DNA from: Pocillopora verrucosa
Taxonomy: Eukaryota; Cnidaria; Anthozoa; Scleractinia; Pocilloporidae
Length of the DNA: 64,000 bases
Direction of reading: 5' to 3'
Assembly (NCBI RefSeq): GCF_036669915.1
Contig: NC_089320.1
Span: 8,353,233 to 8,417,232 of the forward strand
Shown: positions 10,155 through 23,018 of the stretch, piece after piece
Layout: each line of letters begins with the position of its first letter
How positions within the stretch are numbered: position 1 is the first letter of the stretch
The notes under the pieces: model-generated
The model's database searches: none
The model's input: the letters and a program-made list of their open reading frames with translations, nothing else
What the model was told of the DNA's origin: nothing
Made by a program: the position numbers and the translations under genes

Positions 10155-13100
10155 TTTGCCAGATGCCTTGTCTGAAAAGTTATAAAAGGTATCTGTATGA
10201 CCATAGATTTCGCCTTTGCAGAATTGCACTGAAAGAGGGTTATCAGGAGGTATTTAAAAATGTTTTATTACATAGTAATAAACATTATGTGATGCGAATT
10301 ATTGCCTTTTTACACCTGTTTTTATATCCATACACACAACTCTTAGCATGTTCATCTTATTGTGGGTGGTCACTCATGGAGCAAACATGGCTAACCTTGG
10401 GTCCTTATCTTGTTGCTAGACATGAATTTAAATACAAATACCTTACTGTTACCATTGAGATGTTGATTGTGGGTTAATTTGTAAATCCAGTGCCCTTTTC
10501 TCCTTTCTATTAGTAAATCTGCTATGAATGTTAAACCTCTATTTATAGTTTATCCTGGTATATTGTGAATGTGGCCATATGTAATAGATGCTGGACTCAT
10601 GCCCTGTGTGTACCTTAATGTTGGTTAATACTACTTAATAAATATTTTTAAATGATTTCTAAAAGGAAGTACCTTGAATTTTCCTCATTTACAGGGGAGA
10701 AAAAAAGGGTGAACATTGGTTCGGAGTTAATAACAAATCCTTCCTTGATTTACCTGGATGTAAGTGTATATTCTTTGTTAGTTGTTTTAATGTGTACGTA
10801 CTAGCAACATATCTTCCTTCTTTTGGTTAGTGTGATTGAATTTTAACCTGCATACTTTATCGAAGGTACGGTGAATGCTACTATTCATTCAAGTTAAAAT
10901 ATTTTTTTTTCAATTTAAGTCTGTTGTTTCAAATTCCCAAGCTGGAATTATATATTTAATTGCTTTTTTTTAAAATTTAGCTGAAAAGGTACATCATTAG
11001 AGTGATGACTTTCCAAATTTCCCTTATAAAGTTCACAGATACTAACAATGACTCAGTAGCATACTGTAATAATATATGCCAGATCTTAAGCTTAAGTCTT
11101 AAAGGGTAAAATAACACTTATTCTGTGTCCTATTTCCCTAATACAGTGAGGAGGCATTGGAAGATAAACTAACTGAATGACCCCCCTGAACTCTAGTCAT
11201 GTAAGCATGATCTGGATGCACTCATAATGATGTGGTATTGATGTTGAGATAAAGCTTACAAATTAGTGGCAGTATTCACTCTTACACATCATTATTAAAA
11301 TTAGGAAAAAATATATGTGAACTTGGTATACATGTATGCAAGTACTATGTGAATTATGAACATTGTGTTGAAGTCTGCATACCTTCGCTGTTTTATTGAG
11401 TAGTTTAATATCTTAAATGTTGATTAGATTCACTGGCACACCAAGAGTTCTTTCCAGGACCATTTGTACCACACAATCAACAAAACACTGTGGGTCTAGA
11501 AGATATGCAAACTGCATTAAGCAAAGAGGGGGTAGATACCTTTATTTAGTGATGAAGTCTTGCATATTTACCTTGACGTGGTATTGTGATATTTCATTGT
11601 ATAATATCCTTTTCATGACAGGTAGCATATTATGGAAAGGCCAGTAGAGTTCTTGATTTCTTTGAAAGTGTTGGCTTGGTTTGTGATGCTCATTTTAATC
11701 CAGCTGATTTTATATGTAAGCAATACTTTACATGCTTATTAATTTTGGTTGATATCAACTAAAGTGTAGACATACTTGTACACCATACTGTAAATGTATG
11801 ATTGACACAATATGGCTGGCTCCACAAGCAGGTACTTTGAACGTTGTATGATGTGAAGAAAATCCTACATTTTGTTTGGCTGCCTGAGCAGATAAGTTCA
11901 GCTCTTTAAGGGCTACCTCCTTTTCATTTGCAAAATCTTAGATTAGCTTTAGCTAGTTGTTTAGTCAAGATGACTTCATGGTGGCTTTTCATGCATGAAA
12001 CACACGGATAAGATGGCAGCCATTGACTGCACAGTCATCTTATACCTATGCTTGGTCAACCTATACTTTGTCAACTGCATGGCTGTGCTATCAATAAATT
12101 ACGTATCTATGCCATACAATTCCTGAGCTGCAATCTGTGTTATTTGTTCAATGGAAAAGGTTACTGAAGGAGAGGAAGTTCAAGAAAGGATTGTCCAAGG
12201 CTGGGCTGAAAGGTTGGTGAAATTATGTAATTGCAGAAAAGTAGACAACAGCTGTAACATTTCTTTCCCATTGTTTTCATCATTGTGTAGTTAAAATATT
12301 TACATATGTGGTGATGGAAAGAGTTACCTGGTGCTTACATCTTGAGAGAAAAACACATTTTATCTCTTATTTTAGACAGAAAAGACGTCAGAAATATTCA
12401 GCAATTTCCTACGACCATAGACCAGGAAGAACTGATACCTCAAGTCCTACTCCAGAGAAGGATGACAAGTACAAATCACAGGATATGGCGAGTGAAACGA
12501 GCCCTAAAAATGGGCAGCAAAAAGCTACTGAAGAGTTACAGAACAAGGATGATGTGTCTGTTCATTGTACTTCAGATGTACATGAGGTAGATGAGAACTC
12601 TGAAGTCCCTGAAAAAGAAAATAAAACAAGTCCTGCAGCTGACAGAAGTGGTGAGTCCATTGATGAGCTGTCAGTTGCTGACAGTCTGAATGAACAGAAA
12701 GATACCCTAAGGCAGGAGAATGGAGGTGAATTCTCGTCTGAGGAGATGCTGCACAAAGAAAAAGAAAGTAAGACAGGCAATGGGCTTATACCATTTGGAA
12801 ATGATGAGATGAGTGAGAGTTCAAACCTCTTGGCTTCAAATCCCAAACCATCTGCATCTAAGACCCTTTGGAGGAGCGTGAGAGACTCATTCACTAAATC
12901 TTCAGATCATCTTCCACAAGTCCACTCAGAAGTCCTGGTACCAGTAGCAGATGTCAATGTGGCTGTTGTATCTTACAAGCGTAGTACATCACGTGATTAT
13001 TCTAAAATAGATGTTCATGATGACGATGAAGATCATTCTGCCCTGTTCTCAGATATTTCCACATCATGGCCCACAAGTTTCTGAACACAGTTCACAGTTC

Positions 13101-16100
13101 TCCTACTTAGAACGTTTAAGCAGTCCAAACCAGATATTTTGTCTAAGTTAGAGTTATCACAGGTAAGCACTATTTTAGGTATAGTTTGAATAAAGGTCGA
13201 ACCTGAAATAACAGTACGATGTTGGTGTCCATGTGTAACAGTCATTGTAACATTTCGGTGATGTTGGTGTCCATGTGTAACATTTCCAGTGATGAACCAA
13301 AACATTTACTTGAACTCAAGAACTGTAGAAAATAGTACACTTGTCAGATGTGGCTGTTGTAAGCATACTTTGATAGGTAGTAAGGTTATGTAAATGGTGT
13401 TTACTTTCCATTTGCCGTACTCATTATGATTGTGTCACCACAGCGACCTAACACAGGACACTCGCTAACTTGCTGGTTTTTTATTTCGTTTTATTTAGTC
13501 GTAAAAACCTTGTCTGACCATTCCTTTGTCACCTTAACGTTCATTTCCAGTTACCTTTATATTGTTAAATGATTGAAAAGATTGAGATTATGAAGTTTCC
13601 TAAGTTAGTATTTCGTCCGTTCTGTGGAAAAAAATTGGTCTTTTTACAATGTACTCGTGCATCATTTGTTCCAGAACTTGCTTCTTGCCCTCGTTTCGGG
13701 CTTGATCTGGTTCCAGCTTCCTTACAAAGAGAAGAGCATTGAAGACAGATATTCACTGGTAGGTTATGTTACGCTTGTCACTGTTAGTTTCGAATAAAGA
13801 CCACTGTTCACGATGAATCACCCTAATCCCTCTGAAATTGACCATTTTGGATAAATTGGTTGAGTATGGCCTGGGTGGTGTGGGAGGGGGAACAGAGATG
13901 TTAGACCTTAACCATTCTTTAGGCCTAATTTAGTCCATCTTTCTCAAATCGCGTTGTCGGAGAGTTTTACCTATAGTCCCAGTTCATTCACTGTACCACA
14001 AAAGTTAAGAAAGAAAACGAATTTTTCCATACGTATGGCACATTAACATATACTTTTTCTCATTTGGAACCAATTATTAATTTTAGTTTTAAAAAAGATA
14101 CGGCTTCTTATTTCGGCCAGGTTCACGAGAAGAGGAAGTGGGTTGTTTTGTTTCTTTGGTGGAGAGTAGACGATAAGTCATGTCACACACCTGACGTGAA
14201 GTAAAGAAAATTTGTGCAGAGCGCGAGGCCTCAACCTTTGGCGATTTCCTAACTGACTTGATTCAATTTTTTTGTCATCAATTGTTTGGCTGCATTGCGC
14301 CCTATTACTTTTTTTTTGCAGTGAAAGAAAATTGCCATGTTTGTTTTTACTTTACAGCTGTTTTTCGTAGTGATTTATTGGATGTTTAATCCACTCTTCC
14401 AAGCTCTGTTATCATGTGAGTTGAGATTGCATGTTTATTTGATAAACATTAAAATGTTTTTTCCCAAGTTGTTTTTTTTCCAAGTGTTTTTTTGTTCTTT
14501 GGTACACTTTTCCGAAGTTACATGCACCAAACTTTGACATTAGACATAAGACATAGGACTGCACACCCAAGAATTGCTACATGTACCAAAAGAGTTCCTC
14601 AGTATCTCTGCGCTACTTTGTTAGCTTAAGAGAGGGTCGTGAATGTAAACAAAATCATACAAGGAAGGGTTTAAGGCAGTTAGATTTCTTTGTTCTGTTT
14701 TTTCAAGATCTGTAATTTCTAGTACAGTTTGAACAATACAACTATGAATACAGCCAATGGTACACAAATGAAAATTATTGGCATACAGAATGTAAGAGAG
14801 TCAAAACAGTGGGCTCGATTGTTTATATCAGGAGATCGAGATTTGCCCAAGCAGCCGTGCAATGAAAATTTGCCATAGGAAAAACGGGGGATTTAAACTT
14901 ACGGCTTGTAAGCTGTTTCTTGTTTTCTCTGCTCATTTATAGTATGAAGCGACTACAGCTGAATACAAAATCTTGACTCTTGCAAATAACCTTTTTGAAT
15001 TACATGTACCCTGAGTGACATCTAAGTAGAACATGTAATACATTAGTCCATGTAACGTTATTGTCTTATTTTTACAAATAACACTCAAGAAGTGTTCAAC
15101 TCTAGATCTAATTATCTTTCTGTTGGTTATGTAGTTCCAAGTGAAAGGACTGTAGTAAATAAAGAACGTGCTGCTGGCTACTACAGACTCTCTGCATACT
15201 ATTTAGCCAAGTTGTTCAGTGAATTACCGCTGGTCTTATGTCAGCCGACTCTGTTCTATACGGCAGTCTATTGGATGACGGGTTTAAACAGAAGCGAGTC
15301 CTTCCTCGGTGGCCTTTTCGTGCTTTTGTTAACAGCCATAACAGGACAGGTATAACCAAGTTTAATATATACAGATGTTTGGCATATGATTTCAAAGTCT
15401 TCTGATAAACATCTTTTGGGAGAAGAAAAATGCTAAACTGGGCGGACAATCTCGTCTTTGGTGGACTGACGCTCTGCACCACCGAGAAAAATGTTTGGTG
15501 GGAAAACTTTGAAATTAACTGAAAAGCCATGCAAGACAAGTTTAACCATGAAAGACACTTTGCTTCCTTGTTCATTACCTGTGCTTGGCAGGAAGTTTGC
15601 AGTACGGCTCCAAATATGTCCTACCAAGGTTTTCTTGCTCTGTATGCAGACGACCAAAAACGTGGGCTTTTTACTTAATCAATTAACCTCTCGGTTTCTT
15701 TTTCTTTTGCGTTTTGTTTTGTTCTGTTTTTTTCAAATATAATGGTAGAAAATTTTTTGCATGACTTGAAGGAAAGAGAGTCGTTTTACGTAGGGGAAAA
15801 AAAAAAAAACTCTCGGCACACAAACTACTATTCTTCATCTCCTCTAAAGTACACACACACACGCAAAAAACAAATCAAAACAAAAACAGGAATTCCAGAG
15901 AAGTGTTTACCGGTTTATTTCTTTATTAGCAGATTGTTTGATAGAGTATAGGGTGTCTTCACGCTTGTAAAAAAGCCTTATCTTTCGTTGTCCAGTCCAT
16001 AAGTTTGTGTATCGGCGCCACAGTAATGAACTTCAAGAAGTCAATAGTGGTGTGTGCTGTATATGGTCTGACCTGTATGTTGTTGGGCGGATTCTACCAG

Positions 16101-16783
16101 AAAAACATACCCTCATGGCTATCTTGGTTTCAGTACACTGCTTTCGTGAAGTATTCTTATGAGGCTTCCCTTATCATTGAATTTGCTAATTCTCCATCAT
16201 TCAGGTGAGCTTAATTCTGAGGTATGCAATATCCGGGACATTCAATTCAACATTAATCTTATGCTGTATGTTCCTTGACATGTTGTTTGGAATTCTCTTT
16301 CACTGTTTCCTTTAGATATGAAACTGGTAGCACGTCAGTCCTTACCTTCATGAAAGTTACCAAAGCATTGTAGTAGCAACAGTTCATAACTTCACCAAAA
16401 AAAAAAAATAAATAAAAAAATAACAGGAAAGCCAAAAGGGATATGCATAGTACGGCAAATAAAGATTATTGTCTTCCTACAGTTTCAGCACAATATTGTT
16501 GTTGGTAGAATTCTCTTTACTACAAAAGTTAATGTCAAAACAGAATATAATGTAAAAAAGATCACTCAAAATGCATCACTTTTGTTCCTCCAGTTGCTCG
16601 GCGACTGAGTCTTCTTACGGTAAATGCCACAACAATGGAACCGTCATCGAAGGAACGGACATTTTAGAGAGGCTGAATGTGACAAGATCTGTGGGAGAAA
16701 ACATTGCTGTACTTCTCTGTTTTATTTTTATATTCAGAATTTTGACATATCTTTCTTTACGCTACTTACACAAGCCAAAGTGA
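10155..16783 (+). pseudogene. ABCG/White-type half-transporter gene, broken
   Basis: Plus-strand exons in order: 10155-10249 (LPDALSEKL ... LQNCTERGLSGG), 10695-10759 (ABC signature continuation EKKRVNIGSELITNPSLIYLD), 11622-11715 (DFFESVGLVCDAHFNPADFI), about 12150-12212, 12376-13162 (long acidic Ser/Glu-rich linker, then TM1 entry), 13675-13758, 14358-14415, 15135-15349 (VNKERAAGYYRLSAYYLAK), 15996-16204 and 16594-16783. Together they spell an ABC domain followed by six membrane spans, the ABCG layout. Breaks: three in-frame stops in the first exon (TAA 10183, TGA 10198, TAG 10204), a TGA at 13082 just before TM1, a degenerate Walker B/H-loop region near 11417-11480, and the inverted Walker A exon upstream. 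The membrane exons from 13675 on are intact with good splice sites. A poly(A) signal lies at 16941. Splicing round the 13082 stop (CTG|GTACCA to ACACAG|TTC) is possible but speculative. Confidence 0.8.
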
Positions 16784-16940
16784 TTTCGGTATTCAGAGAC
16801 ACTGCACGAGCGATCTGTTATTTCCTTGTGTTACGTTAAGATGTCAACTTGTAGCCATTTGACAACTGACATATGTTTAGCGGTGACCACTTTTCAACCT
16901 GTCAGAATGGTATTGGGTTGATCAAGCATCGTGAGAATTA

Positions 16941-16946
16941 AATAAA
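16941..16946 (+). terminator. Poly(A) signal AATAAA of the ABCG locus
   Basis: Canonical hexamer 158 bases after the TGA stop at 16781-16783. Confidence 0.55.
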
Positions 16947-18184
16947 GTAGATATAACATGGGAGAAGAAATGTTATTGTTTAGAGCTGAAGGCGTTGAGT
17001 TTGATTATGCATCATAAAATAATATAACAAGAAACGAAGTTCATCGTCAAGTGCTGACGCCCCCCTTGCTCCAATCACAGGAGCGGCCATATACATGTAT
17101 TGTGATGATTACTGTTACTATTTAAATATTTAACTGCAAGTTATTATTTAGAGAGACGTCATATCTTGTGAGCAAGAGGAATTACGATATTCCTTACTGC
17201 CATAGTATGATGTATTATCTTAGGCCAGAGGAGGATATGACGTCAGCAGGTGCGGTAGATATTTCTAAATGTTAAATAGAGGTAGATAACGCGTTGTGTC
17301 TTGAATGGTTTTGTTCGTAGATGACTATTGGAGAACGATGAACAGTCTTTTTATGATTATAGCAGCTCTTACACAATTAAAATTCAGTTTTCAATTCTTA
17401 GTCGGATGTGTGTGTTTACAGTTAAACCTGGAGGAAGCGGAAAATGAAGAAACCCATACTACAATTCGGTAAAAACAGATTCTGGTAAATCATGCACTGA
17501 TATCATGCACTGATATCATGCTTCATTTCGTCTGTTAGATCAACGATGTTACATCAATAATTAGGTACCGGTGCTCTTAATCAATTGCGGTCACGTGTCC
17601 TGTCACGTGTCCGCTCTCTTATGGTAGATTGCTGGAAAGAATAGGCATGTTTCCCAACCTTGTTGAACATGCTTTATCGACACTCATTTGGCCTTATCTA
17701 GGCTGTACATGACTAACAAAGCGTAATGAACACAAATATAAACCTGAAAAGTTTTCCCCATCTACAAATAAACGTAGTGGATTAGGAGTTAATGGATTAG
17801 GGTTAGGGCGTTATCTAACCCTACGCAAAATAAAATACCACCGTAAAAAACAACCTCGAGGAGATCTAGTAGTTCCTTTCCCTGTGAAACAATCTGATTA
17901 TTTGCCTCTAGGCCTGACGATTTACAATCTTTTTAGGGGACCTAATTAATTTCTACTGTTGTTCGTGTGCCAGAAGAGACCACTGAGCTCCGGGAATCAA
18001 CCCGAACAGGATAACATGGATTGTAAACAAAGTTTTAAGAAAGAGTTAAGCGAGAACATGGACCAACCAGGTTGCACCTACTGCATGCCGTGAAAGTTTT
18101 GCAAATGTTACTACGGTATGCGCTGTTAGCATACAGAAATAGCTTAGACGACGATCGAACCTTGCAGTGAGCGATTGCGTGCTT
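16947..18184. other. Gene-free spacer
   Basis: AT-rich, no frame with recognisable protein similarity, no clear repeat beyond a short duplicated TATCATGCACTGA near 17505. I see nothing to annotate. Confidence 0.5.
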
Positions 18185-18335
18185 CAGTCCTCGTAGACAT
18201 TGGTCCAAAGGAATCGCTCAAAAAATTTATCCTAATCGCAACGGAATTATTCGTCTTGTTGAAGTCAAGACTGCTAGTGGTTGTTTGCGACGTAAAGTTC
18301 GCAAGTTACGTCTCTTGAAACGATCTCTGATAGCA
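18185..18335 (+). pseudogene. BEL/Pao retrotransposon Pol C-terminal remnant
   Basis: One plus-strand frame reads SPRRHWSKGIAQKIYP then NRNGIIRLVEVKT, then GCLRRKVRKLRLL. This is the pattern of the domain that ends BEL/Pao Pol polyproteins (Pfam DUF5641: HWPxGxIxxxYPG-x-DGxVRxVxVKT). Bases just upstream (YALLAYRNSL) may be related. No LTRs or other Pol domains are seen nearby, so it is an isolated fragment. Confidence 0.65.
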
Positions 18336-20261
18336 AAGAGTGAAATGCAATTCAAAATCTTGTGCGAGAGTTGACTGACACTAAGGAACAGTTTAATCAC
18401 TTGCATGAGGAAATGCTTGTCCTCTTACTTACGTGCGCTTTTTGGGGTCGGCATGTTACAGCGGTATGCACTTAGCACATTTTAGTCGGTAATTCCCTTT
18501 TTTTTCTTTGTTTTCGTTTCACGCATAAACTACCGAGCGCTAAGGCCACAAAGGACTCTTACGTACTTAAATACGCTTCACTATGCACATTTTATACCTT
18601 GCACGTCTAGTTTTAGTTCAGATTCCGTTCAATTTCAAGTTTTTGCAATCTTCGGAGGTACAAAAATCATCGATAACGTTTGTAAGCTTCGCTAAAAGGG
18701 TTTGAACTTACGGGGTTTTTGTGTTCTATTGTACCTGCAACATTTGTTTTGTTATTTTTCTCCAGAACCAACTCCCGGGAAAGGAAATTTTATTTAAACC
18801 TGACCAAGATCGATTATATCGTTGGTGAATTGTTTAAGAATAGAGTGAAATTAGTGTAGTGACTGCAATTCGTTTACATGCTGCTTCATGTAGCTTCCGA
18901 AATAGCTACTAGCTTCTGCCTGAAAATTGTCTTTAGACTTGCTCGCCATTCAATCATAAAATTAGTTCTTTGAAGACAGTTTTTAAACCAGCATTTGAAA
19001 TTTGAAGTTATACCTCAAGCATCGGATATGTTATTGACTAAGTCCGATATTAGACACTTTAAAAGTTAATTTTTATCTTTTAGATGTGCAACCGTTCTTT
19101 CATTGAAATAAAAAGTTAAAAGTACCTTTTTCTTTTTCGGATTCTGCCAGGGCTAAATTCCAAAAATTTGTCGTCAAGTTGTCAAAGAGTCAGTTTTCTG
19201 TGAGCCAGTTAAACAGTTTTTCTATTTCGTAAATTAAATTACTGATCAAGAAATACGGAAAGAAATTTTTGGAATCTGAAAAAAAGATAAACTCGTCAGT
19301 AATTTTGAAGCATTAGTCAAGTCTTTCATGTTTAACATGAAAAATTACAGACCCAGAATTGACCCTTTCTTTTTGACGTAATGTAGCAAAATGTTTAGAG
19401 AGAACTGTATAGAAGTCCTAATTCCCGAATGTTCAAATTTTGCGCTGTCTGCATATGAAAACCACTCAGACAACGTAACACGAGGTTGTAAAGAATCCGG
19501 CCGGAGAATTTCCCAAAGCAAGGAGCGATTGAAACAGGTCTATATAGTTAAGATGCTACTTTACCGCCAGCTTTGAAAATAGGTCTTATAGAGGCGAATT
19601 TTTATTTTCTTGAGCAATGCTATACATAAAAGATAACATTAAAAAAATGTGCTTCAGCAGATCACATCTGATTTTCAAAGATACGGGAAAATCATCTCAG
19701 CCAACAGCTTTTCATAGTTGAAACTGGTTTCCCAAAGCAATGATTTGTTCTTCCATCACAATGTTTAGAAAAAGTGATTGAACCAATAAGGCATGTACAT
19801 TTTACATACATTTCGGTTCTCGTTTTCCAATTTTCCAACCTCGTGAATCTTCATAATAAATGATATTTTCATCATTTCAAAGCCACTTGTTCTACAACTG
19901 GAGGTTTCCTTTTGTGATTTCCAAGTTTTTAAATACTTGTTTACAGTCTGCAATGCGCAGTCTAAGTCATTAGTAACTTGTCTAGTGTTCGCCATTCGTC
20001 ATCAATTTTTAAATCTCTTTGACTAGCAGATGAACACAGGTAGTCTTTCTCGCCTGCTGGATACATTGCAAATGCGTTGCAATCAAGTTATGTTGAAAAA
20101 TCAATTGTAAATCTCTTTCCCCCCTTAAGCTTCGAAACACGTTTTACTAGGACGACAAAGCAGTATCGTTAGGCGGAGGCGTTAAGTGACAGCCTGCCAA
20201 AGGTAAATTGGTCAATTTTCCCTTCACATATTTCGAGCGCGATGAAAAGAAAGATGAAAAG
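18336..20261. other. Gene-free spacer
   Basis: About 1.9 kb with no supported gene. A 61-codon frame at 19391 has no recognisable features. Confidence 0.45.
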
Positions 20262-20363
20262 AACCCATTTTGGCGAGTTATCCATTTCCGGGTTTACTGA
20301 GTACAAAAGAAAAGCCTTGTGTAAGTGGTAAACCTAGAAATGGATAACTCGCCAAAATGGGTT
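20262..20363. mobile_element. Short hairpin element (MITE-like), 102 bp
   Basis: Arms starting AACCCATTTTGGCGAGTTAT and its exact inverse at the right end pair over about 34 bases with very few mismatches, around a 30-base loop. Too short to code. The near-perfect arms suggest a fairly young MITE or a structural RNA hairpin; MITE is the simpler reading. Confidence 0.75.
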
Positions 20364-22819
20364 GTTTTTAACAGAGTAAGCGGTCAGATAGCGAGCGATG
20401 TATTATGGAAGTAAGGTGAGGTATTTTTTATTGAGAGTTTGACTGCATTTTTTATTCCTAAGAGCGGTCTTAAATATGCCCCTTCAAAGTCTTATAATAT
20501 TTCGCCATGACTCTTATTTCGCATGATGATAATCTCACAGCTGGAGCTTGGGCTGCCTGTGGTTAAAATTGACGAAATTAGCTTTGGAGCTGGCCATAGT
20601 TCGGAACTGATAAATAATCTGGAGTTGCTTCTGGCTGCCTTGAGCAACTCGTTCCGCGCGCATCCATATCTTGATATACACACGTTATGCTTGATCCAAC
20701 ATCAAGCTGAGCGATGCTCACACATACCTAGAAAGTAAATCTGATTGCTTCTCCAAATGTGAATACGTACAGGGAAATGAAGGAATATCCATCCAGATTA
20801 GATCCATGTGGTTGATATAGTCCCCTATGGCGACCTGAACATAGTAAACACACGTCTGGAAAGGATGTCTACCTTCTTCAAGGACATCACAATGTTTGTA
20901 TCGAAACCAAAAAATACGACCGCAGTGCCTTACTTTCCAAGATGATCGGGGTGAACTCATTTTTTTAAACAAGATTAAGGGGTTTTATTGAGCTGTTTGC
21001 AATTTTAACTGTTGCAGTGGTACCGTCATTCACTGCAAAACTCCATTTTATTTTACAGTTTAATTATTACTTCTCGAATTAAATTTTTTCCAAATTTTTA
21101 AAACTTCTGACTTCTGTTGTTTTGTTTTCGTTTTAGTCTTTTTTATTCGTACGGAATTGACATAGATACGTTTGCAAATTTCAGCCTGGAGTTTTACGTT
21201 CTCAACTTCATAATGTTGTGCTGTTACAGTGTGTTAAAATTCGAGGATGAAAGAAATCATAAGGGAACGCGATGATTAAAATGAATTACAATATACCTTC
21301 ATCACGAATTCGTTGTTTGAAGCAGGTCCAAATGTGTAATTTAAAGACCGGAGTCACACATTTGACAAAAGGACCCATCTTAGATCAAGATGAAAACCAC
21401 GTGACAAAAAAATAAAGGCCAATAACACAGTTTGGAGAATATAATTTAAAATTGCAGGAAAACAATAGCCTCGGCTCCCCTCTAAATTCGTCCACAATTA
21501 TTATCTTAATTCGTTCTATGTGCAGCCACAGATTTAAAATGCTATCAAACACCTCCCCCCTCTGCTCTTCTGTCTTTTTCATTATAGGACGAGAGAAGAC
21601 AGACCATCGAAAAGTTCAAAGGAATGACAACGGTACATGGTACAATGATCAATAAAAAAATCAAAGTGCTCTGTGAGCAAACTCGTGAATTGACACATGA
21701 TTTTTTAGATTATGTTTAATGTTATCTGGTTTAGGGAATTTTGTGGTTGATTGTCATATCTAGAGTACGAGCAGTAGTTCAGTGTTCGCTAATGTAGCAA
21801 AGAAACAAAGTAACGTTGGGATAAGAAGGCATTACAATTGAAATGATCATGCTATTACATTTGATAAGGTGGATGATGTCATGTGTTTTAAACGTCTATC
21901 ATTTTTGTTTCTGGTTCAAAAGAAAAGGTTGGAAGTAAATGTGGGTGAAAAGTGAAATTTACTGTCTTTCGTTGTAAATATTAGAAAATCAAGGCAATAC
22001 TGTCTTAATGAAAACATTAACGATTCCCTCTTTATCAAATGAGACAAACGGGTACGAGTTTTGAGTGATATAATTAAGCCAAGCCTGCCACCGTCATTTT
22101 GGATCTCCGCCTGGGTAGATTTAAGTCACGTGCTAGGCAACGTATAATCAATAACAAGATAGAATTTCATTTCAGGCCTAGTTATCAATTTCGTGGTGTG
22201 TAACAATTTCATTCTTTCCCGCGTTAATAATCTTCTTTTCTTTTGTTGTATGTATGTTGAATCTTCAAATTGTCTTAAAAACTTAAAAGAAAATTTTTCT
22301 TTAAAAATTCACTGAAATCGGTAGCTAAAATTGTTTGTTTAGGTGTTATCTGATTTTCTTGTTAACTTGTTATTTCGTCAGTCGCCGGCATCTTTTGTTG
22401 CTTCACACAGGAAAAACACACGCGACGAAACGTAATGATCAATTTTGTCCTCAATCTCACGCTATAACAGAAAAAGCTTTTGAACATCTGTAAACTCCGA
22501 GCGCTTCGCAGTAAGTGATATTTTCAATGAATCTTCGGATTGTTTTCAAGTTCAAGGATTGTAAATTACAATTTTATGAAAAACGAAGGTTGTTCTGTTA
22601 TTTCAGTGTGAATCCTTGCATGCCTGCCAGTCGCTGGCGCCGCTTGTTGAAACTAAAACGAAAAAAAAAAACTCTTTTAAGATTATCATTGGCTTCTTTT
22701 TCACCCCACCACTATTCTTAGTAACAAAGGTCGCCATTTCGTCTGTTTATTGCTCGCCAAAAACTATAAAATGCACTCAAAAGCCTAAAATCTAAAAAAA
22801 GTTTACAGGAATCGACCAA
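20364..22819. other. Gene-free spacer
   Basis: About 2.4 kb of AT-rich sequence with only short, unsupported frames on both strands. Confidence 0.45.
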
Positions 22820-22855
22820 TCGAGCGAGCGAGCGAGCGAGCGAGCGAGCGAGCGA
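22820..22855. repeat. CGAG tetranucleotide microsatellite
   Basis: About nine perfect copies of CGAG. Confidence 0.95.
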
Positions 22856-22953
22856 ATTCCATTCCCCACATCGTATCTATAACTCGCTCTTGCGCATGCG
22901 CGCAATTCACGAGTTAAAAATGATATTTTCCTTCTCGGAATTGAGTTTAATGT

Positions 22954-22959
22954 TTTATT
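22954..22959 (-). terminator. Poly(A) signal of the CmcI-like gene
   Basis: AATAAA on the minus strand, about 60 bases past the TAG stop at 23019-23021. Confidence 0.6.
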
Positions 22960-23018
22960 CAAGGTTACAATTCACTTTGCCTTCAGCTCTGAATCTTCGA
23001 TTCGAAGAGGCTGTGGAC

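Noticed and set aside
10142..10477. 111-codon plus-strand frame beginning near the ABCG exon
   Set aside because: It is in the wrong frame; the ABCG frame at 10155-10249 gives the family motifs despite its stops.
13082..13084. TGA read as selenocysteine in the ABCG gene
   Set aside because: ABCG proteins have no selenocysteine there and other stops of all three types occur upstream, so simple decay is more likely.
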